A stretch of DNA of 64,000 nt from the NCBI GenBank assembly GCA_002708765.1, contig PAPD01000013.1, forward strand, positions 62,001-126,000. The letters run 5' to 3'. Below, piece after piece: positions 1 to 9,942 of the stretch (the first letter of the stretch is position 1; each line of letters begins with the position of its first letter). Position numbers and translations under genes: made by a program. This DNA is from Gammaproteobacteria bacterium (lineage in GTDB: Bacteria > Pseudomonadota > Gammaproteobacteria > Pseudomonadales > Azotimanducaceae). The notes under the pieces are model-generated. The model worked only from the letters and a program-made list of their open reading frames with translations, was not told the DNA's origin and did not search any database.

Positions 1-1
1 A

Positions 2-418
2 ATAAACCAGCTTCGCCACGTCAAATTTTTAAAGAATTTAGACGAAACCAAAAAACTTATGGCAAAACATCGAGCGATATTAAAACCAAAATTTGACCTT
101 GTTTTATCTATCCTGGAAAACAAATTGGGAAACAAAGATGTAGCTACGTGGACATATCCCAGAGGCGGTTATTTCATATCACTGGATACTTTACCAGGCT
201 TAGCTAAAAGGACTGTGCATCTAGCATCAGAACTGGGAGTTAAACTAACCCCCGCCGGAGCAACTTTTCCTTATGGCCTAGACCCCGCTGATTCTAACAT
301 CAGGATCGCGCCTTCGTTTCCTGAGTTAGACGAGTTAGAAAAAGCAGTAAATGTTTTGGCAACCTGCATACAACTAGCTCAAGCGGAATCTTGCCTGAAG
401 GGAAAAAATAATGGCTGA
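2..418 (+). CDS. PLP-dependent aminotransferase class I/II, C-terminal part (5' end outside window)
   Basis: Frame is open from base 2 (INQLRHVKFLKNLDETKKLMAKHRAILKPKFDLV...). The motif ...YPRGGYFISLDTLPG...GVKLTPAGATFPYG...NIRIAPSFP is typical of MocR/aspartate-aminotransferase-like C-termini. Confidence 0.85.
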   Translation: MNQLRHVKFLKNLDETKKLMAKHRAILKPKFDLVLSILENKLGNKDVATWTYPRGGYFISLDTLPGLAKRTVHLASELGVKLTPAGATFPYGLDPADSNIRIAPSFPELDELEKAVNVLATCIQLAQAESCLKGKNNG

Positions 419-1580
419 TATTGGAGAACAATTCCTGAATCTGGACTTGCCAAATGAAATAAACAAAGCAATCTTCGATTTGGGTTACGAAAGACCAACT
501 CCGATTCAACAACAGGCGCTACCACATGCATTAAACGGCGAAGATATTATCGGGCAAGCCCAGACAGGAACCGGTAAAACTGCAGCATTTCTAATTTCAA
601 TATTTACCTACGAACTGGAAAACCCACCTACCGAAGACAGAAAGCCAGGGACACCCTTTGCATTAATAATCGCACCGACGCGAGAACTGGTAATCCAGAT
701 AAAAAAAGATGCAGATGCTTTGGCAATTTATACAGATATAAAAACACTCGCCTTGGTCGGAGGTATAGACTACGAAAAACAAAAGAATAAGCTAAACAGA
801 AAAGTAGACCTCGTAATTGCAACACCAGGCAGACTGCTCGATTTTTCAAGATCTGGAACTATTGACCTATCTCGAGTAGAAATACTCGTTATTGACGAAG
901 CCGACAGAATGTTGAGTATGGGCTTTATTCCCGATGTAAAATCCATCATCGCTAAAACACCTCATAGGCGCCAAAGACAAACCCAGTTGTTTAGCGCAAC
1001 ATATACAACAGATATCCGGCGGCTTGCTTCCCAGTGGACACTCGACCCGATAAAGATAGACATAGCCCCCGAAAAAATAGCCGTGGAAACGGTCGAGCAA
1101 AGAGCATTTCTGGTCGCTGAAGATGACAAATTCCAGCTGCTAATAAACGTAATAGAGCATTACGAAATGTCACGAGTACTGATCTTCGTTAACAGAAGAG
1201 ATACAGCAAGAGAGCTGCATGGAAAAATCACGAAAGATGGTTTTGTCTGCGGGCTGTTGGCAGGCGATGTACCTCAAAGAAAAAGAATCCGGACCCTGGA
1301 AAAATTCAGGGCTGGCGATACCAGAATTCTTGTTGCCACGGATGTTGCCGGTCGCGGAATTCATATCGACAACATTAGCCACGTAATAAACTATAACCTT
1401 CCCGAAGATCCGGAAGATTATGTGCATAGAATCGGTCGAACCGGAAGGGCAGGCTCTGAGGGAATATCGATCTCCCTGGTATGTGAAACCGACGCTTTTT
1501 CACTGCCAGGCATCGAAGAACTTCTTGGCAACAAATTAAATTGTGAACAACCCCCGGACAAGCTGCTATTGCCTGTATAA
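411..1580 (+). CDS. rhlB: DEAD-box ATP-dependent RNA helicase, RhlB-like
   Basis: Q-motif (RPTPIQQQALP), AQTGTGKTAAF, PTRELV, DEAD (VIDEADRM), SAT, HRIGRTGRAG. Overlaps the preceding stop by 8 nt. Confidence 0.9.
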   Translation: MADIGEQFLNLDLPNEINKAIFDLGYERPTPIQQQALPHALNGEDIIGQAQTGTGKTAAFLISIFTYELENPPTEDRKPGTPFALIIAPTRELVIQIKKDADALAIYTDIKTLALVGGIDYEKQKNKLNRKVDLVIATPGRLLDFSRSGTIDLSRVEILVIDEADRMLSMGFIPDVKSIIAKTPHRRQRQTQLFSATYTTDIRRLASQWTLDPIKIDIAPEKIAVETVEQRAFLVAEDDKFQLLINVIEHYEMSRVLIFVNRRDTARELHGKITKDGFVCGLLAGDVPQRKRIRTLEKFRAGDTRILVATDVAGRGIHIDNISHVINYNLPEDPEDYVHRIGRTGRAGSEGISISLVCETDAFSLPGIEELLGNKLNCEQPPDKLLLPV

Positions 1581-1595
1581 CTATTTACACAGTTA

Positions 1596-2222
1596 CTAAG
1601 TTTTTAAAAGGTTGTTCCAGCCATTCCAGTAGGTAACTTCTTCAGCGGGTAACCTATGGGCTGGCTTGAGAACTGCCCCTAGCGTATAGGCCGCAGGGAG
1701 CATGACCGTCTGCGTCACCCCCCCAGGGATATCTAATATACTGGCTATCTCTTCAGCTCTGCTTGTGAGCAAAGAAGTCCAGGTGGTTCCGATACCTCGA
1801 GCACGCATGGCCAGCATCATCGACCAAGCAGCTGGGAGTATAGAGCCAAAAAAGCCGACCTGTTCTCCCATGCTCTCGCCAGGTTCTCCTACAGCTAAGA
1901 TAAAAACCATAACTGGAATTTCATGCAAACGGTCCATCATAGCTCTGTGAGCCGGCTTTAATTTTACCCCCCGGGTTTCACTAAGATGGACTAGAGTGCT
2001 CCGGTATAACTCGGCTATTGCTTCTTTTTTTTTTGGGTCGGAAACAACCAAAAAACGCCAGTTTTCTCCAATAACGCCAGTGGGTGCCTGCACAGCTACA
2101 TTAACGCAGGCAAGCAGGTCCTCTTTACTTATGGGTGTTTCATAGTCTAATTTTCTCCTGACTGACCGAGCTGAGCTCAGGATAAATTCTATATCTTGTT
2201 GGCTTTCGTTCGGCATTGCCAT
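1596..2222 (-). CDS. Nitroreductase family protein
   Basis: SARSVRRKLDYETPISKEDLLACVNVAVQAPTGVIGENWRFLVV... FMN-nitroreductase pattern; GIGTTWTSLL. Confidence 0.85.
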   Translation of the reverse strand: MAMPNESQQDIEFILSSARSVRRKLDYETPISKEDLLACVNVAVQAPTGVIGENWRFLVVSDPKKKEAIAELYRSTLVHLSETRGVKLKPAHRAMMDRLHEIPVMVFILAVGEPGESMGEQVGFFGSILPAAWSMMLAMRARGIGTTWTSLLTSRAEEIASILDIPGGVTQTVMLPAAYTLGAVLKPAHRLPAEEVTYWNGWNNLLKT

Positions 2223-2286
2223 GAACCCGTGTTTACCAGTATCTTTTAATGATATTATCTTTTGATAAGAAATTTACAGATTTTAA

Positions 2287-2676
2287 ATGAAAAAAAACTT
2301 TCAGATTTTTGCTTCTATTAATGTGCTTGGGACAGCGCTGAAACCTTGCGGCAATAGCCCGGTGACAGGGTATTTTAGAGACAGTTTTTGCAACACCTGT
2401 TCGCAGGACATTGGTTCCCATACCGTTTGTGTCGAAGTCTCCTCAGAATTTCTAGAATATTCACGAAGCGCTGGTAACGATTTATCTACGCCAGTCCTCC
2501 AAAACGATTTCCCGGGATTGAAAAATGGAGACAGATGGTGTCTTTGTGCTGGCCGGTGGTTGGAAGCCTTTCACCAGGGACAAGCTCCAGGAATATTTCT
2601 GGAAAATACTCACCTGGAAGCTCTTAAAATCATTCCTTTGGAACTACTCAACGATTACGCAATATCGATCAATTAA
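2287..2676 (+). CDS. DUF2237 family protein
   Basis: NVLGTALKPCGNSPVTGYFRDSFCNTCSQDIGSHTVCVEVSSEFLEYSRSAGNDLSTP...FPGLKNGDRWCLCAGRWLEA is the DUF2237 signature. Confidence 0.85.
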   Translation: MKKNFQIFASINVLGTALKPCGNSPVTGYFRDSFCNTCSQDIGSHTVCVEVSSEFLEYSRSAGNDLSTPVLQNDFPGLKNGDRWCLCAGRWLEAFHQGQAPGIFLENTHLEALKIIPLELLNDYAISIN

Positions 2677-3907
2677 TAAAATCCGTTAACATCTCACGAA
2701 AAGAAGGATCCGAAATTTCTATCAGTTTACTAGCTCTATCTTTTAAGGAATCATTTCTAATATCAGCAACACCGAATTCAGTAACTACCAAATCAATATC
2801 TGTTCTTAATGCGGTAACCGATTCTACCTTGGGTACAATTTTGGAAACTTTTCCATCTCTCGCCGTTGCACTCATGGCTACAATCGATCTGCCTCCTTTA
2901 GACGCGCGAGAAGACCGCATGAAATCTACCGAGCCCCCCGTACCTGAAATTTGTCTAGCATTAACCACCTCGGCATTCACTTGTCCCATAAGATCAACCT
3001 GAATAGCCGAATTAATTGAAACAAAATTTTCGATTTCGCGAATAACATTGATTTCGTGTGTGTAATTTGCGCTTTTGAACCAGACATTGTCTGCTTTCTT
3101 ACTCGTCGCCAGCCAATCAAGCATTTCCTCAGATCCCAGCGCCATACCAACAACATGCTTTCCCCGATCAATTTTTTTTCTCGCTCCATTAACATTTCCA
3201 TTTTTTATCAGCGCCATCAGAGCATCATCAATCAAACCACCATGGAAACCTAAATCATCGTGATTGGTTAAGTTCGAAAGAATAGCTGCGGGAACAGAGC
3301 CAATCCCAGTCTGAATACAATCACCATCAAAGATCAGGTTACTTACTAGGTGTCCAATTTTCTCAGATACAGCATCAATCTCGCTCACGGGATAGACTGG
3401 TTTGGCGCCGTCATAAGAAACAATTAACGATATACGATCTAATTCCACTTCCGGGCAGGTTTTAGGGGCGACGAAACCCTTGTTCTCTTCCAGGATTATT
3501 TCTTTTGCGCTCTCAAGCACAGCATCTAGAAAATCTACATTAGGTCCGAATCTTAGAACTCCCTCAATATCTCTCGCTCCTTGAAGGATGGCCACATCGA
3601 TTTCTTTCCCCAGCAGAAAATCGAAGATATTACGCATATGCATCGGAATGAAATTAACACGCCCCTGAATTAGTCCTTCTTTCAGAAAAGGAGTCATAAA
3701 AAACGTATCAAGCGTAGAGTTATTACCAAGCTCAGAAAGATCCCATCGATTTATAGCTCCCAACGGGAACTGTATCCATCGAATATCACTAAAAACATCT
3801 TTTCGGGAAGCAATTTCGGAAATTATACCGACTGGTTCACTCGAGCTGGCACTCACATATACTGATGACCCAGGTTTTATGATTCGTCTTAACATATCTT
3901 CTTTCAT
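2669..3907 (-). CDS. Acetyl-CoA hydrolase/CoA-transferase family protein
   Basis: MKEDMLRRIIKPGSSVYVSASSSEP...; GDCIQTGIGSVPAAIL, LGFHGGLIDDALMALI, GTGGSVDFMRSSRASKGGRSI. ATG at 3907 is preferred over the ORF-track start at 4048, which would overlap the divergent P450. Confidence 0.87.
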   Translation of the reverse strand: MKEDMLRRIIKPGSSVYVSASSSEPVGIISEIASRKDVFSDIRWIQFPLGAINRWDLSELGNNSTLDTFFMTPFLKEGLIQGRVNFIPMHMRNIFDFLLGKEIDVAILQGARDIEGVLRFGPNVDFLDAVLESAKEIILEENKGFVAPKTCPEVELDRISLIVSYDGAKPVYPVSEIDAVSEKIGHLVSNLIFDGDCIQTGIGSVPAAILSNLTNHDDLGFHGGLIDDALMALIKNGNVNGARKKIDRGKHVVGMALGSEEMLDWLATSKKADNVWFKSANYTHEINVIREIENFVSINSAIQVDLMGQVNAEVVNARQISGTGGSVDFMRSSRASKGGRSIVAMSATARDGKVSKIVPKVESVTALRTDIDLVVTEFGVADIRNDSLKDRASKLIEISDPSFREMLTDFIN

Positions 3908-3996
3908 AACTAGGAACTCTATAAAGAAAACAGGCAGCTTGTCGATAGGCTTAGAACAAAATACAATCAGAAATTGTAAAAAAAGTTGGTGCCCGC

Positions 3997-5262
3997 ATGA
4001 GTGAGTTAGCCGAAGAAGAAAAAACTGAGATACCGGATCCTTGGACAATAAATATTGAGGACATTAACGTAGCAAACCCACTACTTTTTCAAAATGACAA
4101 ACAATGGGAATTCTTTTCTCGACTTAGAAAAGAGGATCCAGTTCACTTTAATGAAGACGACGATTTCGGGAGATACTGGTCCATAACGAAGTTCAATCAC
4201 ATTATGGAAGTAGATACTAATCACAAGGTCTTTTCATCCGAAGGAGGGATAACCCTCGGCCCGACATCTAGCCAGATTGCTTCAGGTGAAACGATGGAAA
4301 CACCGATGTTCATAGCGATGGATCCACCTAAGCACGACCAACAAAGAGCAACAGTATCCCCGGCAGTGCAACCATCTAACCTGGCTAAACTGGAAAGCAC
4401 GATCCGCTCCAGAGCAGGGGAAATACTTGATAAACTTCCCCGTAACGAAGAATTTGACTGGGTGGACAAGGTTTCCATCGAGTTAACCACCCAGATGCTG
4501 GCAACTCTTTTTGATTTTCCTTTTGAAGACAGAAGGAAGCTGACCAGATGGTCTGATGTTGCCACAGCGATACCGGGTCAGGGTATTGTGGATTCATTGG
4601 AGCAACGAAGAGAAGAGCTATTGGAGTGCCTTAATGTCTTTACAGGACTCTGGAACGATCGAGTCAACAAACCTGAAGGTAGTGACCTGATATCAATGCT
4701 CGCTCACGGCGAAGATACAAAGCATATGCAACCCCTAGAATTTTTAGGAAATCTTATCCTTCTTATTGTCGGAGGAAACGATACAACGAGAAACTCGATA
4801 TCGGGTGGTGTTTTAGCACTAAATCAAAACCCGCTGGAATACGAAAAGCTTAGGAATAACCAAAAATTAATCAAAAGCATGGTACCTGAAATCATTCGAT
4901 GGCAAACACCGCTGGCTTATATGAGAAGAACAGCGTTAATGGACACAAATTTTCACGGAAAAAAAATTAAAACAGGGGATAAGGTTATAATGTGGTATGT
5001 CTCGGGGAACCGGGACGAAGAAGTTATAGATAATCCAAATGATTTCATTATTGATCGAAAAAATGCCCGACGCCACCTGTCCTTTGGGTTCGGAATTCAC
5101 CGATGCATGGGTAATCGACTAGCCGAAATGCAGCTGCGCGTGGTCTGGGAAGAGATCCTGAAACGCTTTCGCTCTGTTGAAGTCACCGGCGATGTCGAAC
5201 GCACCTACTCCTCTTTTGTAAAGGGATATACAAAAATGCCAGTAAAAGTGCATGAGTTTTAG
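3997..5262 (+). CDS. Cytochrome P450, CYP153 (alkane/fatty-acid omega-hydroxylase)-like
   Basis: LILLIVGGNDTTRNSISGGVLALNQNP (I-helix), EIIRWQTPLAYMRRTA (ExxR), FGFGIHRCMGNRLAEMQ (heme Cys loop). CYP153-like wording throughout. Confidence 0.92.
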   Translation: MSELAEEEKTEIPDPWTINIEDINVANPLLFQNDKQWEFFSRLRKEDPVHFNEDDDFGRYWSITKFNHIMEVDTNHKVFSSEGGITLGPTSSQIASGETMETPMFIAMDPPKHDQQRATVSPAVQPSNLAKLESTIRSRAGEILDKLPRNEEFDWVDKVSIELTTQMLATLFDFPFEDRRKLTRWSDVATAIPGQGIVDSLEQRREELLECLNVFTGLWNDRVNKPEGSDLISMLAHGEDTKHMQPLEFLGNLILLIVGGNDTTRNSISGGVLALNQNPLEYEKLRNNQKLIKSMVPEIIRWQTPLAYMRRTALMDTNFHGKKIKTGDKVIMWYVSGNRDEEVIDNPNDFIIDRKNARRHLSFGFGIHRCMGNRLAEMQLRVVWEEILKRFRSVEVTGDVERTYSSFVKGYTKMPVKVHEF

Positions 5263-5404
5263 AGCTAAAATTTCGTCAAATTGCTCCCTCTTTAGTGAAA
5301 AATTCTACTTTAAGTTTTGCAATTAGCTGAAGAGCTCTAAGATTAGCTGTAACCCAGTTACCTGCCAAGAACAGCTTAAGTTTGTGAAAGGGAAATAAAT
5401 CTTC

Positions 5405-5435
5405 TTTAAAAAAAAGCCCTCAGAATCAGAGGGCT
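5405..5435 (-). terminator. Intrinsic terminator downstream of amt
   Basis: AGCCCTC-AGAATCA-GAGGGCT perfect 7-bp stem, followed on the minus strand by TTTTTTTT. Confidence 0.85.
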
Positions 5436-5495
5436 AATAGAGGGAGTATTCGAAAGAAAGGGCCTCCCGAAGGAGACCCAATCCAGAGGGAAAGA

Positions 5496-6848
5496 CTAGC
5501 TCTTGAATTCAGGGTAAGCTTCTAACCCGGTCTCTGATAAATCTACACCTTGGGCCTCTTCTTCTTCAGAAACTCTGATACCCATAATGATCTTAAGAAC
5601 AGACCAGACAACAAAGCTGGCCCCAAAAACCCATATGAAGATCGTAGCGGCTCCGATAAGTTGTCCTGAAAAAGAAACGCCATCGTTAGTTAGTGGAACC
5701 AGCAGCAGACCTAAAAGTCCGCAGGTGCCGTGAACAGATATTGCTCCGACGGGATCATCAATTTTAATCTTGTCTAAGAAGACGATCGAAAACACAACCA
5801 ATATGCCCCCTGCGGCCCCGAATATTGTTGCCAAAAGGGGAGTAGGGGTCGATGGCTCAGCTGTGATCGCAACTAATCCCGCTAGAGCACCATTCAAAAC
5901 CATCGTAAGATCGGCCTTCCCAAACATAAACTTGGAAGTAACAAGTGCAGCAATAGCCCCACCGGCAGCAGCCGTATTTGTGTTCAGGAACACAACAGCC
6001 ACCGCGTTTGCATTAGCGGCGTCTCCTAATTTAAGGACGGAACCTCCATTAAAGCCGAACCATCCCATCCACAAAATAAAGGTTCCCAGAGTAGCCAGAG
6101 GCAGATTCGCGCCTGGTAACGCGTTTACTTTGCCGTCTGGGCTATACTTACCTGTCCTCGCTCCTAGCAAGATAACACCAGCCAAAGCAGCAGACGCGCC
6201 AGCCATATGAACTATCCCCGAGCCAGCAAAATCCGAAAAGCCTAGTTCGCCGAGGTTATAAAGTCCGAAAACATCATTCCCATTCCATGTCCATGAACCT
6301 TCGAGCGGATAAATCAGCCCCGTCATGACCACCGCAAAGGCAAAAAACGCCCATAGCTTCATCCTCTCAGCTACGGAACCTGAAATAATTGACATGGCCG
6401 TAGCAACAAACACAACCTGAAAGAAAAAATCAGATGCATCCGAGTAAATGGAACCACCGCCAAACCCTTCGGAAGCAGACTCAGCGAGAACACTGGCCGT
6501 CAGTGCTTCAGCAGTTTCCGCACCGTCGAGCTCAATACCCGTCAAGAAAATTTCGCCCCCGTACATAATCGCGTAACCACATACCAGATACATAACGCAT
6601 GAAATTGAAAACAAACTAATATTTTTTGCGAGGATGACCGAAGTGTTTTTAGATCTAACTAGACCAGCTTCCAGCATCGCGAAGCCCGCTGCCATCCACA
6701 TTACCAAAGCACCACATACTAAAAAATAAAAAGTATCTAACGCATACTGAAGTTCATAAATCTGATCCACTGGATTCTCCCATTGAAATAATTCTGTTAA
6801 AGGCATAGCAAACTTAATGCCAGAATTGCTGAAAGCCCAAGGAATCAT
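5496..6848 (-). CDS. amt: Ammonium transporter (Amt/MEP/Rh family)
   Basis: GFAMLEAGLVRSKNTSVILAKN, GSWTWNG...FSDFAGSGIVHMAGASAALAG, VHGTCGLLGLLLVP; polytopic. Confidence 0.95.
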   Translation of the reverse strand: MIPWAFSNSGIKFAMPLTELFQWENPVDQIYELQYALDTFYFLVCGALVMWMAAGFAMLEAGLVRSKNTSVILAKNISLFSISCVMYLVCGYAIMYGGEIFLTGIELDGAETAEALTASVLAESASEGFGGGSIYSDASDFFFQVVFVATAMSIISGSVAERMKLWAFFAFAVVMTGLIYPLEGSWTWNGNDVFGLYNLGELGFSDFAGSGIVHMAGASAALAGVILLGARTGKYSPDGKVNALPGANLPLATLGTFILWMGWFGFNGGSVLKLGDAANANAVAVVFLNTNTAAAGGAIAALVTSKFMFGKADLTMVLNGALAGLVAITAEPSTPTPLLATIFGAAGGILVVFSIVFLDKIKIDDPVGAISVHGTCGLLGLLLVPLTNDGVSFSGQLIGAATIFIWVFGASFVVWSVLKIIMGIRVSEEEEAQGVDLSETGLEAYPEFKS

Positions 6849-7005
6849 CTTCTGGTCAAAAAAATGTGGTTTTCATAATGCAAAAGGGAGCTAGATTGCC
6901 CCTGATTGAAACCATTTTTTTCTATTTTGCACCGCTATAAAGCAACAGTACTTTTCCTGAAGCTATGGCTATAATTGATTCTCCCTGACGTTATTAAGAT
7001 AGAAA

Positions 7006-7875
7006 ATGAGACCCGACTGGTTCTCGGATATTCTCCGGGTTAGGCCCATAGAGAAAAAAATCATTGTCGAAAAGGCCAGCGTGAACTACCTTCACTGGAA
7101 AAATGAGTCAAAAAATGGGCTAGTTTTTATCCATGGCCGCGGAGCTAACGCAAGATGGTGGGATTTCATTGGCCCTGCCTTTACCTCCCACTTCGACGTA
7201 ATAGCTATTGATCTAACGGGATCAGGAGACAGCGACCATCGTCAGGAATATTCGCTATCAATCTTCACAAAAGAAATATTAGGCTGTATCTCAGATGCAG
7301 GTCTTCGTAATCCAATTATTGTAGGTCACAGCTTTGGCGGGGAAATTGCCCAGTTTATAGCATATAAATTCGAGAAAAAAATCAAAGCCGTTGTGCTGGT
7401 AGACAGTGATATTTTCTCACAACAAAGAATTCGGTATTCTGAAAAGAAGAGAAATATCTTAACTGTCAATGAGCGCCACTATCGTTCGCTAGATGAAGCG
7501 AAGCGGCGCTTCAAGCTAAGACCAGCACAACCGGTAAAAAACCAATTTATTCTTGACCATTTAGCAAAGACTTCCGTCAAAAGAACCGTGAAAGGATACA
7601 AGTTCAAACTTGATCAACGGGTATTCTCTAAACTAAAACCAGAGCTTTCCATTCCCTCAGGATCCCAGATAATTCGTAACCTAGCTATTCCTGTTGGTTT
7701 TATATACGGAGAAAAAAGCGTATTCTTCCCCGACAAAAAAATCAAACTGCTAAAAGAATTATTCAAAGAAGACTTTTTAAGATCGATTCCAAACTCACAT
7801 CACCATGTCTTTATTGATGAGCCTGCTATGTTCGTAACAAGTTTGAACGAGCTTCTGGAAATATTCCAGATTTAA
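7006..7875 (+). CDS. Alpha/beta hydrolase
   Basis: VFIHGRGANARWWDFIGP (oxyanion loop), IIVGHSFGGEIA nucleophile elbow, C-terminal H (NSHHHVFIDEP). Confidence 0.9.
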   Translation: MRPDWFSDILRVRPIEKKIIVEKASVNYLHWKNESKNGLVFIHGRGANARWWDFIGPAFTSHFDVIAIDLTGSGDSDHRQEYSLSIFTKEILGCISDAGLRNPIIVGHSFGGEIAQFIAYKFEKKIKAVVLVDSDIFSQQRIRYSEKKRNILTVNERHYRSLDEAKRRFKLRPAQPVKNQFILDHLAKTSVKRTVKGYKFKLDQRVFSKLKPELSIPSGSQIIRNLAIPVGFIYGEKSVFFPDKKIKLLKELFKEDFLRSIPNSHHHVFIDEPAMFVTSLNELLEIFQI

Positions 7876-8699
7876 AAAGGTCTCTGTCCATCTTCTATTG
7901 TTATTCTCTGCATCCGTCTCTCACCCGGCCAATAATCATTTACCGGTTTGTGTTGCGTATGCCTGTTATCCCAGAAAGCAACCGAGTTTATTCCCCATTT
8001 AAAACGGCAGGTAAACTCGGGAAGAGCAATATGCTCGAACAAAAAATCAAGAAGAGCTCTGCTCTCGCTCTCACGCATATCTTTTATCCTAAGTGTAAAG
8101 AGCGAATTTACGTAAAGGCCTTTTTTGTTAGTTTCAGGATGAACCCGAACAACAGGATGCTCCACCGGAGGATTATCTTCAATCATCTGCTGAAGTCGGT
8201 CCCTTCCTCCTAGTTCAGCAATGCTTTCTTTAAAGCCATGAGAAAAATCATGGATCGCTATGAGTTCTGAAAGAAACGATTGCATTTTCTGAGAAAGCGC
8301 CTCGAATGCTGCAGACATACTGGAAAACATCGTATCGCCTCCTTTTCCTGGAATAACGATCGCGTGTAAAATCGAGCCTATCGGCGGGCATGGCCTGAAT
8401 GTCATGTCAGAGTGCCATTTCTCGATTTTTGGAGGACGAGCGAGATCATTTTCGAGAATAGTAAGTTCGGGATATCCTTCTAAGTGATCATAAGCTGCAT
8501 GCGACTGAAGGTCACCGAAGTAACGAGCCAAACGAACGTGCTCATCAGGGCCAAGAGGTTGATCTCGAAAAAACAAGACCTGATACTGATGCAAGGCCTC
8601 TTTTATAAACGCTATCTCGTTATCCTTTAAAGGCTGACAAAGATCAATGTCTTTGACGAGGCCACCCAATGCACCAGAAACAGGCTCTATAGAAAACAC
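7872..8699 (-). CDS. TauD/TfdA family Fe(II)/2-oxoglutarate dioxygenase
   Basis: PVSGALGGLVKDIDLCQPL, FFRDQPLGPDEHVRLARYFG, KWHSDMTFRPCPP (HxD), DNRHTQHKPVNDY (distal His), RRMQRITIEDGQRP. Confidence 0.93.
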   Translation of the reverse strand: MFSIEPVSGALGGLVKDIDLCQPLKDNEIAFIKEALHQYQVLFFRDQPLGPDEHVRLARYFGDLQSHAAYDHLEGYPELTILENDLARPPKIEKWHSDMTFRPCPPIGSILHAIVIPGKGGDTMFSSMSAAFEALSQKMQSFLSELIAIHDFSHGFKESIAELGGRDRLQQMIEDNPPVEHPVVRVHPETNKKGLYVNSLFTLRIKDMRESESRALLDFLFEHIALPEFTCRFKWGINSVAFWDNRHTQHKPVNDYWPGERRMQRITIEDGQRPF

Positions 8700-8705
8700 T
8701 CGCCT

Positions 8706-8873
8706 CTAACCTTGCTTATCTAGTTTTCTAACCAAGAGAGCAGCCTTTTCCTGCAACTCTGCAATAAGCTCTTTGGTTTTGTGCACCGATAGAGCAACAG
8801 CGCGATCCGGCCCAAGCCGTCTAAGCCCGAGCTCTAAATCCCCAGCTAACTGCTTCATTTCAATATCTTCCAT
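8706..8873 (-). CDS. Small hypothetical protein, 55 aa
   Basis: Hand-read ORF below the 60-aa track cutoff: MEDIEMKQLAGDLELGLRRLGPDRAVALSVHKTKELIAELQEKAALLVRKLDKQG. It fills the gap upstream of the TauD gene on the same strand. Confidence 0.45.
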   Translation of the reverse strand: MEDIEMKQLAGDLELGLRRLGPDRAVALSVHKTKELIAELQEKAALLVRKLDKQG

Positions 8874-8955
8874 TTTTTTCTCTCTAAACAGCTCAATCCA
8901 ATAAATGATAACCTAATGTCTATATCCCGACATAACCATATCTGAACTCTTTATA

Positions 8956-9243
8956 ATGGTGGAGCCTTTTAATCAAGTGAAAGAAAAAAAATATACACTG
9001 GAAAAATTATATAAAGGCCTGAAACTTAGAGTAGTTATCGAGAACGAGGAAATTGCTCTTTTAGTTGGCAAATCAACACGAGCGAAACAAAACTTTTCCA
9101 AGAAACAAGGAGCACAAATTCTCTCAACTTCTATTCAAACCGGATACGAGTGGCATGAACAGGTAGAAGTTTTTGTAACCAGATCATCTGATAAAGTAGC
9201 CATGATTTTGAAAGCTAGCGGACATGAAATAGCGAGAAAATAA
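8956..9243 (+). CDS. Hypothetical protein, 95 aa
   Basis: Intact ORF in an otherwise empty interval, same strand as and upstream of the PNPOx-like gene. Confidence 0.55.
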   Translation: MVEPFNQVKEKKYTLEKLYKGLKLRVVIENEEIALLVGKSTRAKQNFSKKQGAQILSTSIQTGYEWHEQVEVFVTRSSDKVAMILKASGHEIARK

Positions 9244-9277
9244 TGATGCACCGAAACCTCCATGCAGATAAGGCATC

Positions 9278-9868
9278 ATGAAAGAAATGAACCCGTTAAG
9301 AGAACTGAAGACCGATAAAGCCCTTGCCAACTGCAATGGCGACGCAAACTCGGAGATATGTTTTCTTAGCCTTTCTGACAACGACTCCCCCAGCGTAAGA
9401 ACATTGGTAGTAAGAGAAATATCTGATTCGGGAGTTTATGTTTTTCTCAACAAGACTAGCAATAAATGGAAACAAATTGAAAGAAATAAACTTTCAGAGG
9501 TGCTGTTCTGGTATCCATCGCTCAAAACACAATATCGCGTCTTTGGTGAGATAGAAGAATTGCCAAGAACGTCGATAAAAGATCACTGGAACAGAAGGCC
9601 CCTCCAAAGCAAGTATATGGATTATGCCTACGAACATTTTGCGGAACAAAGCCAGGAGATCCCCTCTGAAAAGGCCTTAAAAGACTTCGTAAACGAATTG
9701 AAGCACCAAACGGAACCTAACAAACTCGTCCCCCCACCAAGCGCTTCTGGGATACGAATAAATGCCGCAAGTGTCGAGAAACTATTACTTGATGAACATA
9801 ACGTTCATTCTAGAAAAAAATTTACCAAGGAATCAGAAAGCTGGCGACAAATATTCTTGATGCCCTAA
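9278..9868 (+). CDS. Pyridoxamine 5'-phosphate oxidase-like flavin-binding protein
   Basis: NPLRELKTDKALANCNG..., SVRTLVVREISDSGVYVFLNKTSNKWKQIERN..., WNRRPLQSKYMDYAY resemble the PdxH/PNPOx fold. Confidence 0.75.
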   Translation: MKEMNPLRELKTDKALANCNGDANSEICFLSLSDNDSPSVRTLVVREISDSGVYVFLNKTSNKWKQIERNKLSEVLFWYPSLKTQYRVFGEIEELPRTSIKDHWNRRPLQSKYMDYAYEHFAEQSQEIPSEKALKDFVNELKHQTEPNKLVPPPSASGIRINAASVEKLLLDEHNVHSRKKFTKESESWRQIFLMP

Positions 9869-9907
9869 CCAGTTGATCTCTAATCTATTAGGACCATTCA
9901 GAGTATT

Positions 9908-9936
9908 TTGACAGCATTGCAACTAAGCGCTATAAA
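9908..9936 (+). promoter_or_regulatory. Near-consensus sigma70 promoter for candidate sRNA
   Basis: TTGACA (9908-9913), 17-bp spacer, TATAAA (9931-9936). Confidence 0.8.
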
Positions 9937-9942
9937 GTAGAG

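Noticed and set aside
3908-4048. N-terminal extension of the CoA-transferase to 4048
   Set aside because: It would overlap the divergent P450 coding start; ATG 3907 starts the family-like sequence.
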